Origin: Streptomyces sp. ISL-1
GTDB lineage: Bacteria > Actinomycetota > Actinomycetes > Streptomycetales > Streptomycetaceae
DNA: 64,000 nucleotides
Assembly: GCF_018614585.1 (NCBI RefSeq)
Contig: NZ_JAGGOI010000008.1
Span: forward strand, 170,870 to 234,869
Direction of reading: 5' to 3'
Shown: positions 34,367 through 46,172 of the stretch, piece by piece
Layout of the letters: every line of letters starts with the position of its first letter
Numbering within the stretch: position 1 is the first letter of the stretch
The notes under the pieces: generated by a model
What the model was told of the DNA's origin: nothing
Seen by the model: the letters and a program-made list of their open reading frames with translations, nothing else
The model's database searches: none
Made by a program: the position numbers and the translations under genes

Positions 34367-35859
34367 GCCTTCTCCTCCTCCTGGTTCTCGCGAACCTCAG
34401 AATCGAATTCATCGGTCACGGTCGCACCCGCCTCGCCGCCGGTCCACTTGACCATGAGTTCCCCCAGTGCTTCGTCCTGCTCCAGGACGACGGCCTTGTC
34501 GCGGTACAGCTCCAGCAGCGCGAGGAAGCGCGCGACGACGGTGAGGGTGTCGGGCGCGTCCGCGGCGAGCTCCCGGAAGCTGACCGCACCGGCCTCCCGC
34601 AGCCGCGCCACGACTACCTCGGCCTGCTCGCGCACGGACACGAGGGGGGCGTGGATGTGGTCGACGTACACCTGCGGCCTGGGCCGGGGCTGCATCGCTT
34701 TCACCGCGAGCTTGGCGAAGCCCTCGGCGCCGATGCTGATGACGACCTCCGGCAGCAGCTCGGCGTGGTGGGCCTCGAGCCCGACGGTACGGGGGTACCG
34801 CTTGCCCTCTTCCTCCAGCCGCGTGTTGAAGATCTCGGCGATCTGCTTGTACGCGCGGTACTGCAGCAGTCGCGCGAAGAGCAGATCCCGCGCTTCGAGC
34901 AGCGCGAGGTCGGCCTCGTCCTCCACCTCGGCGGTCGGCAGCAGCCGGGCGGCCTTGAGGTCGAGAAGGGTGGCGGCGACGACGAGGAACTCGGTGGTCT
35001 GGTCGAGGTCCCAGTCGTCGCCCATGGCCCGGATGTGCGACATGAACTCGTCGGTGACCTTGGAGAGGGCGACTTCGGTGACGTCGAGTTTGTGCTTGGA
35101 GATCAGCTGCAGGAGGAGGTCGAAGGGCCCTTCGAAGTTGGCGAGCCGCACCTTGAACCGACCGTCGGGGACGGCTGGCTCGGCGGGGACGGCGGGCCCG
35201 GCAGGGACGGCGGGCCCGGCAGGGACGGCGGGCCCGGCAGGGACGCCTTGGACGACCTCGACGCCGGGAAGGCCGTCGGGCTGCGCCGCCTCGGCCTCGG
35301 GAGGGGCATCCGGCTGGGCCGCCCCCGCCTGGACCGGAACGTCCGGCCGGGCCGCCTCGGCCTTGGGGCGGGCGTCCGGCTGGGCCGCCTCGGCCTCGCC
35401 CGGGGCGTCTGATGGCGCCGCCTGGACCGGAACGGCCAGGCGGGCCGCCTCGGCCTTGGGGCGGGCGTCCGGCTGGGCCGCCCGGGCATCGCGAGGAACA
35501 CCTGGCTGCGCCGCCTCCGGCCCGCCCGGGTCGTCGGACTGGGCAGCCCCGGCATCGCCGGGAGCGTCCGGCGCGCCCGCCTCCGGACCGCCCGGAACGT
35601 CCGGCTGGGCCGCCTCGGCCTCCTCCGGCAGGTCGGTCCCGGGCGCATCCGGCCGTACCTCAGCCTCGTTCGGCGGGTCGGCCTCGGACGCGCCGCGCGG
35701 CGATACAGCGGGCAGCGGCGGGGCAGCGGGAAGCTCACCCGACGCGCCGCCCCCGCCCGCTCCCGGGCCCCGGCCCAGCGAGCGGCGAGGTGAACGAAGC
35801 GGGCCGGGGGTCCCCCCGGCCGAAGGCTGGGGGGTGGCGGAGTCATCGGTCGGGGGCAT
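34363..35859 (-). CDS. scpA: Segregation and condensation protein ScpA with a long Pro/Ala-rich extension
   Basis: 498 residues. About the first 230 are low-complexity, rich in Pro, Ala, Glu and Asp with recurring AAQPD, EAEAA and VPAGPA units, presumably disordered. The kleisin domain begins at FKVRLANFEGPFDLLLQLIS then KHKLDVTEVALSKVTDEF, and continues with LPTAEVEDEADLALLEARDL and a C-terminal winged helix (SFRELAADAPDTLTVVARFL). It bridges SMC heads. Typical ScpA is about 250-280 residues, so the extension nearly doubles it. ATG start at 35859 has no strong ribosome binding site; an internal start near the core is conceivable. Confidence 0.9.
   Translation of the reverse strand: MPPTDDSATPQPSAGGTPGPLRSPRRSLGRGPGAGGGGASGELPAAPPLPAVSPRGASEADPPNEAEVRPDAPGTDLPEEAEAAQPDVPGGPEAGAPDAPGDAGAAQSDDPGGPEAAQPGVPRDARAAQPDARPKAEAARLAVPVQAAPSDAPGEAEAAQPDARPKAEAARPDVPVQAGAAQPDAPPEAEAAQPDGLPGVEVVQGVPAGPAVPAGPAVPAGPAVPAEPAVPDGRFKVRLANFEGPFDLLLQLISKHKLDVTEVALSKVTDEFMSHIRAMGDDWDLDQTTEFLVVAATLLDLKAARLLPTAEVEDEADLALLEARDLLFARLLQYRAYKQIAEIFNTRLEEEGKRYPRTVGLEAHHAELLPEVVISIGAEGFAKLAVKAMQPRPRPQVYVDHIHAPLVSVREQAEVVVARLREAGAVSFRELAADAPDTLTVVARFLALLELYRDKAVVLEQDEALGELMVKWTGGEAGATVTDEFDSEVRENQEEEKA
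35191..35244. repeat. Three perfect 18-bp tandem repeats in scpA
   Basis: GGCGGGCCCGGCAGGGAC three times without interruption, encoding VPAGPA units just before the kleisin core on the minus strand. The unit is a multiple of three, so copy number may vary without loss of frame. Confidence 0.9.
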
Positions 35860-35907
35860 CGCGGTCCAGGGGAAAAAGGAGCAGGCAGGGCAGCGCGCAG
35901 GCTACCG

Positions 35908-36507
35908 TCAGCGCCCGCGCAGACGTCGTACGAGAATGCTCGCCTCGCCGCGCTGCTCAAGATCCGCCAGCACCACCGCCACCGCCTCACGGACGATCCG
36001 CCCGCGGTCGACGGCCAGCCCGTGCTCGCCGCGCAGCACCAGCCGCGCGTGCTCGAGGTCCATGAGTTCCTCGGCCGAGACATAGACCGTGATCTTCTCG
36101 TCGTGCCGCTCGCGGCCGCTGGGCCGGCGGTTCGCGCCGCGCCCCCGACGGCGCGTCTGCCCCGTCGGCGACACGCCTGCGACTCCCGCAGGGGCCGCCT
36201 CTTGCGGGCGACGGGCCTTCGGCACGCCCTCGGCCTCCGTTCCCCGGCTGCGCCCTTGCGCGGAGGAGTCCGCGTCCGCCGCGGAGTGTTCCTCCGACGA
36301 CGAGGACGACGCAGATGACGAGGCGGCGGACGGCGACGTCTCGGCCGCACCATCGCCGGCCGGATCGCTCTCCCCCGCCGGCGTCGGGACCCTGGGCTCA
36401 CCGTTCGCCTTGCGGCGCTGAGACGCAGGGGAGGAAGCCTGCAGCGCCATGCCCCCGGTCGTACGGAACAGCTCGTCGGCCCCGGGCAGACTCACTCGGC
36501 GTGACAC
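35908..36507 (-). CDS. Possible ribbon-helix-helix partner of ParA
   Basis: 199 residues from the GTG at 36507 (GGAGG ten bases upstream; overlap of 16 bp with parA); a GTG at 36495 in a GTGA overlap is also possible. Residues about 1-135 are low-complexity (Ser/Ala/Glu/Pro-rich). The last 65, KITVYVSAEELMDLEHARLV then LRGEHGLAVDRGRIVREAVA, look like a beta-strand plus two helices as in RHH DNA-binding proteins such as ParG. Position between parA and scpA fits a DNA-binding partner of the ATPase, but this is inference. Confidence 0.6.
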   Translation of the reverse strand: MSRRVSLPGADELFRTTGGMALQASSPASQRRKANGEPRVPTPAGESDPAGDGAAETSPSAASSSASSSSSEEHSAADADSSAQGRSRGTEAEGVPKARRPQEAAPAGVAGVSPTGQTRRRGRGANRRPSGRERHDEKITVYVSAEELMDLEHARLVLRGEHGLAVDRGRIVREAVAVVLADLEQRGEASILVRRLRGR

Positions 36508-37679
36508 CGGGCGAGCACCTCCCTGGCGAGCTGACGGTACGCGGCGGCGCCGACGGAGTTCGATGCGTACGTGGTGATGGGCTCACCGGCGACCGTCGTC
36601 TCCGGGAAGCGCACGGTCCGCCCGATCACCGTGTGGTAGACGTGATCGTCGAAGGCCTCGACCACCCGCGCCAGCACCTCACGGCTGTGCACCGTGCGCG
36701 AGTCGTACATCGTGGCGAGGATGCCGTCGAGCTCCAGGTCGGGGTTGAGCCGCTCCTGGACCTTCTCGATCGTCTCGGTCAGCAGCGCCACTCCGCGCAG
36801 CGCGAAGAACTCGCACTCGAGCGGCACGATCACCTTGTGCGCGGCGGTCAGCGCGTTCACCGTGAGCAGACCCAGCGACGGCTGACAGTCGATCACGATG
36901 TAGTCGTAGTCCGACATCAGCGGCTTCAGCGCGCGCTGCAGCGTCGACTCGCGCGCGACCTCGCTCACCAACTGCACTTCCGCGGCCGAGAGATCGATAT
37001 TGCTCGGCAGCAGGTCCATGTTGGGCACCGCGGTCTTCAGGAGCACCTCGTCCGCCGCCATGCCCCGCTCCATCAGCAGGTTGTAGACGGTGAGGTCCAG
37101 CTCCATCGGGTTGACGCCGAGGCCGACCGACAGGGCTCCCTGCGGGTCGAAGTCGACGAGCAGCACGCGCCGTCCGTACTCCGCGAGCGCGGCCCCCAGG
37201 TTGATGGTCGACGTGGTCTTGCCGACGCCGCCCTTCTGGTTGCACATCGCGATGATCTTCGCGGGACCGTGGGAGGTCAGCGGGCCCGGGATCGGGAAGT
37301 ACGGCAGGGGCCGCCCGGTGGGGCCGATCCGCTCGCGACGCTGACGCGCGGCGTCAGGAGCGAGGGTGGCCGCGTACTCGGGGTCCGGCTCGTACTCGGC
37401 GTCGGGGTCGTAGAAGTGCCCCTCGGGGACTTCCTCGTAGGCGGCGAAGTGGGTGGACTCTCGGCCACTCTCGTTGCCGGCCATGGCGTTCACGTGTTGG
37501 CCGTCCATCATCTTCATCGTGTGGGCTGTCGTCATGTGCGTCGTGTGCTGGTGTGTCGCGAAGGTACGGACGGCGACGGAGCCGACAGCCTCGAGCCCGG
37601 GCTGCTCTGTTGACGGGACCCGGCCCCTCGCAGGCATCCCTGGTTGACCACCCCCGGGAGTAAATGTCGACTCATTCAC
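36492..37679 (-). CDS. parA: ParA-family ATPase (orphan, operon with scpAB)
   Basis: 395 residues from the GTG at 37679 with AAGGAGG 11 bases upstream. After about 140 N-terminal residues of unusual sequence (HQHTTHMTTAHTMKMMDGQH), the deviant Walker A is KIIAMCNQKGGVGKTTSTIN, with LLVDFDPQGALSVGLGVNPM and DYIVIDCQPSLGLLTVNALT. This is a type I ParA/Soj ATPase fold. It is not next to parB, so not the ori-proximal parAB; the operon with a possible RHH protein and scpA suggests a role linked to chromosome organisation or polar localisation. Confidence 0.88.
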   Translation of the reverse strand: MNESTFTPGGGQPGMPARGRVPSTEQPGLEAVGSVAVRTFATHQHTTHMTTAHTMKMMDGQHVNAMAGNESGRESTHFAAYEEVPEGHFYDPDAEYEPDPEYAATLAPDAARQRRERIGPTGRPLPYFPIPGPLTSHGPAKIIAMCNQKGGVGKTTSTINLGAALAEYGRRVLLVDFDPQGALSVGLGVNPMELDLTVYNLLMERGMAADEVLLKTAVPNMDLLPSNIDLSAAEVQLVSEVARESTLQRALKPLMSDYDYIVIDCQPSLGLLTVNALTAAHKVIVPLECEFFALRGVALLTETIEKVQERLNPDLELDGILATMYDSRTVHSREVLARVVEAFDDHVYHTVIGRTVRFPETTVAGEPITTYASNSVGAAAYRQLAREVLARCHAE

Positions 37680-38018
37680 AAGTCGTCTTACCTCCTTGGA
37701 CGTGACCAGGAATCTTTATCGATAGGTCAGCGTGGCATCATGCCGACGGTTGGCGACTCTATGGCGTGTCACCGGTCCGCAGCAACACAATCCGCCGGAC
37801 CCGGCCCGATGTGTCGGCAACCGAACACCCTCCTGTCAAGAGCGCTCAGGACTCCCGGCGTGACCTGGCCCTCACGTTTCGAGGGTGCGCGAAACGGTTA
37901 AAGGGTTACGTTCGACGCGAGTTGAGCGAGCGTCGCAAAGCGGTCGGATACACATCCGGCCGGACCTTGCTCGGCAAGGTCCGGCCGTGGGAGTTACGTT
38001 GACGGCGCGCGTTGACGC
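37680..38018. other. Intergenic region upstream of parA, 339 bp
   Basis: Holds the parA promoter region (lower GC at 37690-37730) and the ald terminator at its right end. I see no RNA gene or further reading frame with credible start. Confidence 0.55.
37957..37987 (-). terminator. Terminator downstream of ald
   Basis: CGGCCGGACCTTGC / GCAAGGTCCGGCCG, perfect 14-bp stem with a 3-base loop, about 30 bp past the ald stop on the minus strand. Confidence 0.88.
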
Positions 38019-39131
<1,113 letters not shown>

Positions 39132-39275
39132 GTCGATCACGGTCCTTGGCTCAGGGGATACAGGGGGGCATTGCCATACATACCCGGATACGCAGGACGC
39201 ACCGGATGACACCACGAGGACACGTGGCAGAGCCAGTCTAATGAAGGATTTCCCGCTGTCTAGCCTTACAAAGCA

Positions 39276-41321
39276 TCAATCCTTTGCTGAAGTGCTACGG
39301 ATTTCGCAGGCTGAACCCTCTTCTCCCAGCAGTCTCTCCGCAGTGGAACGGTGCAGCCGGGCCGCCGCCGGGTCGCCCAGCCGGTCGAGGGTGTCGGCCA
39401 GCCTGAGCTGCAGGGCTGCCTGCAGCCGCAGGTCCCCCGCCTGCCGCGCCCAATCCACCGCCTCCCGGCAGGTGTGCAAGGACTCCTCCGGCCGGCCCGC
39501 GTATTCCTGCACGCGAGCCGCCTCGCTCAACGCTCGTGCCTGGGACGGAACGTCGCCGATCCTGCGGTAACCGGCCACCGCGGCCCGCCAGCTGCGCAGC
39601 GCGTCGCCGTACCGGCCGGCGTAGGTGTGCGCCGTGCCGAGCCGGCCGTACAGCCGTGCCTCCTCGGCTCGCTCGCCACGCGCCTGGCGCTGGGCGAGCG
39701 CCCTTCCGTACCAGTCGGCGGCCCGCTGCCAGTCCCCCAGTTCCTGGTAGGCACCGCCTACGGATTCCATCGCGCGGCCGGTCGCGTACGGATCATTCGC
39801 GGCCCGTCCGGCGTCCAGTGCGGCCCGGTAGCGGGCCAGCGCCGCCTCGTTGCGGCCGGTCTGCGCGTCCAGATCCGCGAGATTGAGCAGGGCCGCTGCC
39901 TCTTCCCGGTGCAGCCCGCGCCGCTGGGCGACGCCGAGCACCAGCTGATGCAGGCCGTAGAGCTCGGGAGCGGCGGCCTCAGTACCGCGGTGTGCGGCCA
40001 GCGCCCTGACCAGTGCCGCGACAAGCCGGCGCGCCAGGGTGTCCAGTCCACCGTCCTCAACCGCGACGCGCGCGGATGCCAGCAGCGCGGGCAGCCGCCC
40101 ACTCAGCCACGCTGACGCGGCGGGCGCGCTCGGGAAACGCAGTGCGCTCGGCAGCCCGGCCAGCTTCTTGCGCGCCGGGGAGCCGTCCGGCTCGGTGATG
40201 GCACGGCAGGACTGCAGCTGTCGTACGGTCCGCTCCAGCATCCGGGCCCGGGCCAGCTGCACCTCGGCAGGCCGGTCCTGCGCCCGCAAAAGCGCGCGCA
40301 GCATCGGCAAGAGACAGCCCGGCACCACGTACTGCTCTCCTTCAGCCTCCGGCGAGAGGACCACCACCGAGTGCAGCAGGCCGAGGGCGGCGAAGTCGTC
40401 CAGCGTCGACTGGCCGTCCGACACCGAACAGCCGGCCAGCGCGGACGCGGTGTGCGCGTCGGCGAGCCCGCCGGGCGCGAGGGCCAGCAGCCGCAGAATC
40501 CGGGCGGCCGACTGCGGCAGAGACTCGTACACCAGCCGGAAGGCGCGGGCCAGGGGCCTGGCGCCGGTGGGCTGCCCCCCGTCGTCGGGCAGTCCCCGCA
40601 GCCGCTTGGCCACATCGGCGACGGACGCCCTCGGCCTGGCCGCGAGCCAGCCGCCGACCAGGACCAGGGCGGCGGGCAGCCCGCCGCACTCCTCGGCGAT
40701 GGACTCGGCGGCCTGCGGGTCGACGGTGATCCGTACCGACCCGGTGAAGGTGCTGAGCAGTTCGATCGCGGACTTCGCGTCCATCCCGCCCAGCGTGCAC
40801 GGCCGTACGTCGGGGATTGCGGTCAGCGGCCCCTCGGAGACCGCCACGGCCAGGCAGTCGGGGTTGTCGGGCAGCAGCGGGTCGACCTGCTCGGCGTCAC
40901 CGGCGTCGTCCAGGAGCAGCAGCATCCGGCGTTCCGCGAGCGCCGCGCGGACCATCTCGGTCAGTTCGTCCTCGTCGGCGCCGGGCGGCGATGCGATGCC
41001 CAGGGAGTCGAGCATTTCGCGGGCGGCCGACTCCATCGGGACGCGCCGCCCGCCGGGTTCGGTCAGCCGGGCGCGCAGCACCCCGTCGGGGTAGCCCTCG
41101 GCGAGCCGGGAAGCGAGTTCCTCGGCGAGTGCGGTGCGTCCGGATCCGGGCCGCCCGGCGATCAGGAGAACGCGGGCGCGGGGGGCTTTGCGTCCGGCCA
41201 GGGTATTCAGGCCGGCCCGTTCGATATCGGCCCGCAGGGACTTCAACTCCCGCTGCCGTCCGAAGAATTGGTCCCGGGACGCTCCGGCCCGGCCGCCCAA
41301 GTCCACCGCCTGATCCGCCAC
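39276..41321 (-). CDS. STAND-type NTPase with C-terminal TPR array
   Basis: 681 residues from the GTG at 41321 with GGGAG eight bases upstream. N-terminal DQFFGRQRELKSLRADIERA then the P-loop VLLIAGRPGSGRTALAEELA, Walker B RMLLLLDDAGDAEQVDPLLP and LPAALVLVGGWLA (GLPL-like motif): an NB-ARC/STAND ATPase. From about residue 480 there are repeated TPR units (LLNLADLDAQTGRNEAALAR, GGAYQELGDWQRAADWYGRA). There is no SARP or DNA-binding domain at the N-terminus. STAND proteins are signal switches; the input here is unknown. Confidence 0.82.
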   Translation of the reverse strand: MADQAVDLGGRAGASRDQFFGRQRELKSLRADIERAGLNTLAGRKAPRARVLLIAGRPGSGRTALAEELASRLAEGYPDGVLRARLTEPGGRRVPMESAAREMLDSLGIASPPGADEDELTEMVRAALAERRMLLLLDDAGDAEQVDPLLPDNPDCLAVAVSEGPLTAIPDVRPCTLGGMDAKSAIELLSTFTGSVRITVDPQAAESIAEECGGLPAALVLVGGWLAARPRASVADVAKRLRGLPDDGGQPTGARPLARAFRLVYESLPQSAARILRLLALAPGGLADAHTASALAGCSVSDGQSTLDDFAALGLLHSVVVLSPEAEGEQYVVPGCLLPMLRALLRAQDRPAEVQLARARMLERTVRQLQSCRAITEPDGSPARKKLAGLPSALRFPSAPAASAWLSGRLPALLASARVAVEDGGLDTLARRLVAALVRALAAHRGTEAAAPELYGLHQLVLGVAQRRGLHREEAAALLNLADLDAQTGRNEAALARYRAALDAGRAANDPYATGRAMESVGGAYQELGDWQRAADWYGRALAQRQARGERAEEARLYGRLGTAHTYAGRYGDALRSWRAAVAGYRRIGDVPSQARALSEAARVQEYAGRPEESLHTCREAVDWARQAGDLRLQAALQLRLADTLDRLGDPAAARLHRSTAERLLGEEGSACEIRSTSAKD

Positions 41322-41483
41322 GGGCCACGCTCCCGTCCAGTCCGCGCACGAGCCGAGCCCGCCGGGACTCCGCACGGGCGTTCCGAGCGTAGTTCACGCT
41401 CTGCGACGATCCCCGCGGAGCGCGGCGGGGCGTCGCCCGATCGGATCCGCAGATCGTCGGACAAGGACCCGGTCGGACCTGGC

Positions 41484-42110
41484 TCAGGCCTCGAAGGGGC
41501 GGGCCGGCCAGGGGGCCTCGGCCGGCCGCAGCGAGTCGAAGCCGTCGCCCGCCAGTACGGCGGTGGCCGACATGGCGCCCACCGCGAGGCAGTTGTTGTG
41601 CAGGTCACCGGCGAGCGCGCCACGTACGAGCTCGTCGAGCGGTACCCGCGCGAGCTCCATGTCCGCCTCCTCCTCGGAGACCTCGAAGCGCTCCCCCTCG
41701 GCCTCCGACAGATCGCGGGCGAGGAAGATCCGTACGGCCTCGTCACAGCCGCCCGGCGTGGTGAAGACGTCCACCAGCACCCGCCAGTCCTCGGCCTTGA
41801 CGTGCGCCTCCTCGTACAGCTCGCGCTGCGCGGCGTGCAGCGGGTTCTCACCCGGCACGTCCAGCAGGCCGGCCGGAATCTCCCAGAGCCTGTGGCGTAC
41901 GGGGTGCCGGTACTGGCGCAGTACGACCACACGGCCCGTGTCATCCAGCGCGAGCACCGCCACCGATCCGGGGTGGACCTGGTAGTCCCGCCGCGCGATC
42001 GTGCCGTCGGGCATGACCACATCGTCGGTGCGGACACTGGTCTTGTTGCCCCGGAAGGGCGTCGCCGTAGCGGCGACCTGCCACTCCTCGGGCGTGTCCT
42101 TGATGGTCAT
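41484..42110 (-). CDS. Nudix hydrolase, ADP-ribose pyrophosphatase-like
   Basis: 208 residues from the ATG at 42110 with GGAGG seven to eight bases upstream. The Nudix box is AGLLDVPGENPLHAAQREL then YEEAHVKAEDW: REL-x-EE is intact but the usual TG after EE is AH. Upstream VLRQYRHPVRHRLWEIPAGL is the ADPRase signature. It probably hydrolyses ADP-ribose or another nucleoside diphosphate. It is directly downstream of pyrG, separated by a terminator. Confidence 0.88.
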   Translation of the reverse strand: MTIKDTPEEWQVAATATPFRGNKTSVRTDDVVMPDGTIARRDYQVHPGSVAVLALDDTGRVVVLRQYRHPVRHRLWEIPAGLLDVPGENPLHAAQRELYEEAHVKAEDWRVLVDVFTTPGGCDEAVRIFLARDLSEAEGERFEVSEEEADMELARVPLDELVRGALAGDLHNNCLAVGAMSATAVLAGDGFDSLRPAEAPWPARPFEA

Positions 42111-42141
42111 GAAAACGTCCTCCCACCACACACAACGGAAA

Positions 42142-42177
42142 CCGGGGTACGGGAACCCAAAAGCCCCCGTACCCCGG
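42142..42177 (-). terminator. Terminator downstream of pyrG
   Basis: CCGGGGTACGGG / CCCGTACCCCGG, perfect 12-bp stem with a 12-base loop, 18 bp past the pyrG stop. Confidence 0.8.
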
Positions 42178-42195
42178 CAACCGTATCGCCTGTGA

Positions 42196-43845
<1,650 letters not shown>

Positions 43846-44252
43846 CGCCAAGAGGGGGCTCCCGTGGTCGCGAGGTGAGGTGCGTACCGGCGGCCTCCGA
43901 GGGGGGTCGGGGGGTGCCGTCGCTGCGGTTTCGGGGTCCCTGTTTCACACAGGACGGCCACCGGTCCACGGGGTACCAGGGTATCAGCGACAGCGCGTGA
44001 CTGCTTCCGGCCACGCATGCTCTGATTAGACACGCCCCTCAACGAGGACTCACTCTTGGCTCACCCGTTCGGCCGTGTCAGGTTGTCGGGACGCCCGCGC
44101 GGTTCATCAGGGTGCGTCGTATCCTGCTCGGACACTCGCTGCCGAGCGATGAAAAGGGCGCGGGCGAAGCGCAGCGAGCAGGGCTCGTCAACGACCCTTG
44201 ACTGCAGTAAGCGCCCCGCGGGGCGGACGTGGCCGTTCGACTGGAGATGCAC
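43846..44252. other. Divergent intergenic region, 407 bp
   Basis: Between pyrG (minus) and the GH15 gene (plus). It must hold both promoters; a TTGACT lies at 44198 on the plus strand, without a clear -10 partner. No RNA gene recognised. Confidence 0.5.
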
Positions 44253-46055
44253 GTGGCCGGGCGCATCGAGGATTACGCACTTATCGGAGACATGCAGACC
44301 GCTGCCCTGGTCTGCAGGGACGGCACAGTGGACTGGCTGTGCCTGCCCCGCTTCGACTCGCATGCCATTTTCGCCGGCCTGCTCGGCACCGAGGAACACG
44401 GCTTCTGGCGGCTCGGGCCCGCGCACTCCGCGGAAGCCGGGCCGCCGGCGGCCAGCCGGCGCCGCTACCGCGGGGACTCGCTGATCCTCGAATCGGAGTG
44501 GGACACGCCGCGCGGCACGGTCCGCGTGACGGATTTCATGCCGCCGCGCGACGGCGCGCCACAGCTGATCCGGATCGTTGAAGGCGTGAGCGGGCGCGTG
44601 CCGATGCGCTCGGCGCTGCGCATGCGGTTCAGTTACGGACGTGTGGTGCCGTGGGTCCACAAGGTCGACGGGCGCACGGTCGCCGTCGCCGGGCCCGACT
44701 CGGTGTGGCTGGACGCCGAAACCGAGACGTACGGCAAGAACCTCACCACGTACTCCGACTTCACCGTCGCTCCCGGCGAGCGGATCGCGTTCACGATCAG
44801 CTGGCAGCCCTCGCACCACCAGCCGCCGGCGCTGCCCGACCCGGAAGGCTCCCTGGAGACGACCGCCGACTTCTGGCGCGAGTGGGTCGAGCACTGTACG
44901 TACCACGGGCCCTACCGCGAGGCCGTAGTCCGCTCACTGATCACGCTGAAGGCGCTGACGTACGCGCCGACGGGCGGGATCGTCGCCGCGCCGACGACAT
45001 CGCTGCCGGAGGAGATCGGCGGCGTACGCAACTGGGACTACCGCTACACCTGGCTGCGCGACGCCGCGATCACCCTGTCGTCGCTGCTGCGCACCGGCTA
45101 CCGCGAGGAGGCCCGCGCCTGGCGCGAGTGGCTGCTCCGCGCGGTCGCGGGCGACCCGGAGAACCTGCAGATCATGTACGGGATCGCGGGTGAACGGGAG
45201 CTGGGCGAGGCCGAGTTGGACTGGCTGCCCGGATACGAGGGCTCCAGCCCTGTCCGGATCGGGAACGGCGCCGCCCACCAGCTTCAGCTGGATGTGTACG
45301 GCGAGGTCACCGAGGCGCTGCACCTGGCCCATATGACGGGCCTGGCGCGCAACGACTACGCCTCGCTGCTTCAGCTCAAGCTGATCCGCTACCTGGAGAA
45401 GCACTGGGACCAGCCGGACGAGGGCATCTGGGAGGTGCGCGGGCCGCGCCGGCACTTCGTGCACTCGAAGGTCATGGCGTGGGTCGCCGTCGATCGCACC
45501 ATCAAGCTGATCGAGTCCGGGGACGCGGACGGACCGCTGGAGCGGTGGCGCGAGCTGCGCGACGAGATCCACCGCGATGTCTGCGAGAAGGGCTACGACA
45601 AGGAACGCAACACCTTCACCCAGTCGTACGGCTCCAAGGAACTGGACGCCTCGCTGCTGCTGATTCCGCAGATGGGCTTTCTGCCGCCGGACGACAAGCG
45701 CGTCATCGGGACGATCGAGGCGATCCAGCGGGAGCTGTCGACCCAGGACGGTTTCATACTGCGTTATCCGACGGCCGGCGAGGAGGCCGGTGTCGACGGC
45801 CTCGAGGGCGACGAGGGCGCGTTCCTCGCCTGCTCGTTCTGGCTCGCCGACGACCTGGCGATGATCGGGCGGGTGGACGAGGCGCGGCGGCTGTTCGAGA
45901 AACTGCTGTTGCTCCGCAACGACCTGGGGCTGCTCGCCGAGGAGTGGGACGCGAAGCACCAGCGTCAGGTGGGGAACTTCCCGCAGGCGTTCAGCCACGT
46001 TCCACTGATCGACACGGCGCTGCGGCTGACGGCTTCGGGGGCGTACGGAGGGTAG
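44253..46055 (+). CDS. Glycoside hydrolase family 15 protein (glucoamylase/trehalase-like)
   Basis: 600 residues from the GTG at 44253 with GGAG six bases upstream (MAGRIEDYALIGDMQTAALV); the ATG six bases earlier overlaps that site. N-terminal beta-sandwich region has CRDGTVDWLCLPRFDSHAIF. The (alpha/alpha)6 catalytic part has VRNWDYRYTWLRDAAITLSS, GIWEVRGPRRHFVHSKVMAW and the catalytic Glu region GLLAEEWDAKHQRQVGNFPQ. The family includes glucoamylases and actinobacterial trehalases; no signal peptide means a cytoplasmic role, which favours a trehalase or maltosaccharide function. Confidence 0.9.
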   Translation: MAGRIEDYALIGDMQTAALVCRDGTVDWLCLPRFDSHAIFAGLLGTEEHGFWRLGPAHSAEAGPPAASRRRYRGDSLILESEWDTPRGTVRVTDFMPPRDGAPQLIRIVEGVSGRVPMRSALRMRFSYGRVVPWVHKVDGRTVAVAGPDSVWLDAETETYGKNLTTYSDFTVAPGERIAFTISWQPSHHQPPALPDPEGSLETTADFWREWVEHCTYHGPYREAVVRSLITLKALTYAPTGGIVAAPTTSLPEEIGGVRNWDYRYTWLRDAAITLSSLLRTGYREEARAWREWLLRAVAGDPENLQIMYGIAGERELGEAELDWLPGYEGSSPVRIGNGAAHQLQLDVYGEVTEALHLAHMTGLARNDYASLLQLKLIRYLEKHWDQPDEGIWEVRGPRRHFVHSKVMAWVAVDRTIKLIESGDADGPLERWRELRDEIHRDVCEKGYDKERNTFTQSYGSKELDASLLLIPQMGFLPPDDKRVIGTIEAIQRELSTQDGFILRYPTAGEEAGVDGLEGDEGAFLACSFWLADDLAMIGRVDEARRLFEKLLLLRNDLGLLAEEWDAKHQRQVGNFPQAFSHVPLIDTALRLTASGAYGG

Positions 46056-46070
46056 TCCTGGCGGCGCCAT

Positions 46071-46107
46071 GGCCTTCTCCCGACTAACGCGGGGCCTTCT
46101 CCCGACT
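46071..46107. repeat. 15-bp direct repeat upstream of the flavoprotein gene
   Basis: GGCCTTCTCCCGACT occurs at 46071-46085 and 46093-46107, period 22 bp (two helical turns), 66-102 bp upstream of the next start codon. It might be a paired regulator site, or a remnant of slippage. Confidence 0.5.
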
Positions 46108-46172
46108 GATCACGTTCCGCTTCGCGGGACTACGATGAGAAGGTCCCCTCGCGCCCTCGGAAGGGGGCCACC

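Noticed and set aside
39276..41321. Calling the STAND/TPR gene fxsT
   Set aside because: It is 35 kb from the fxs genes, between ald and a Nudix gene, a core position; fxsT should adjoin fxsC.
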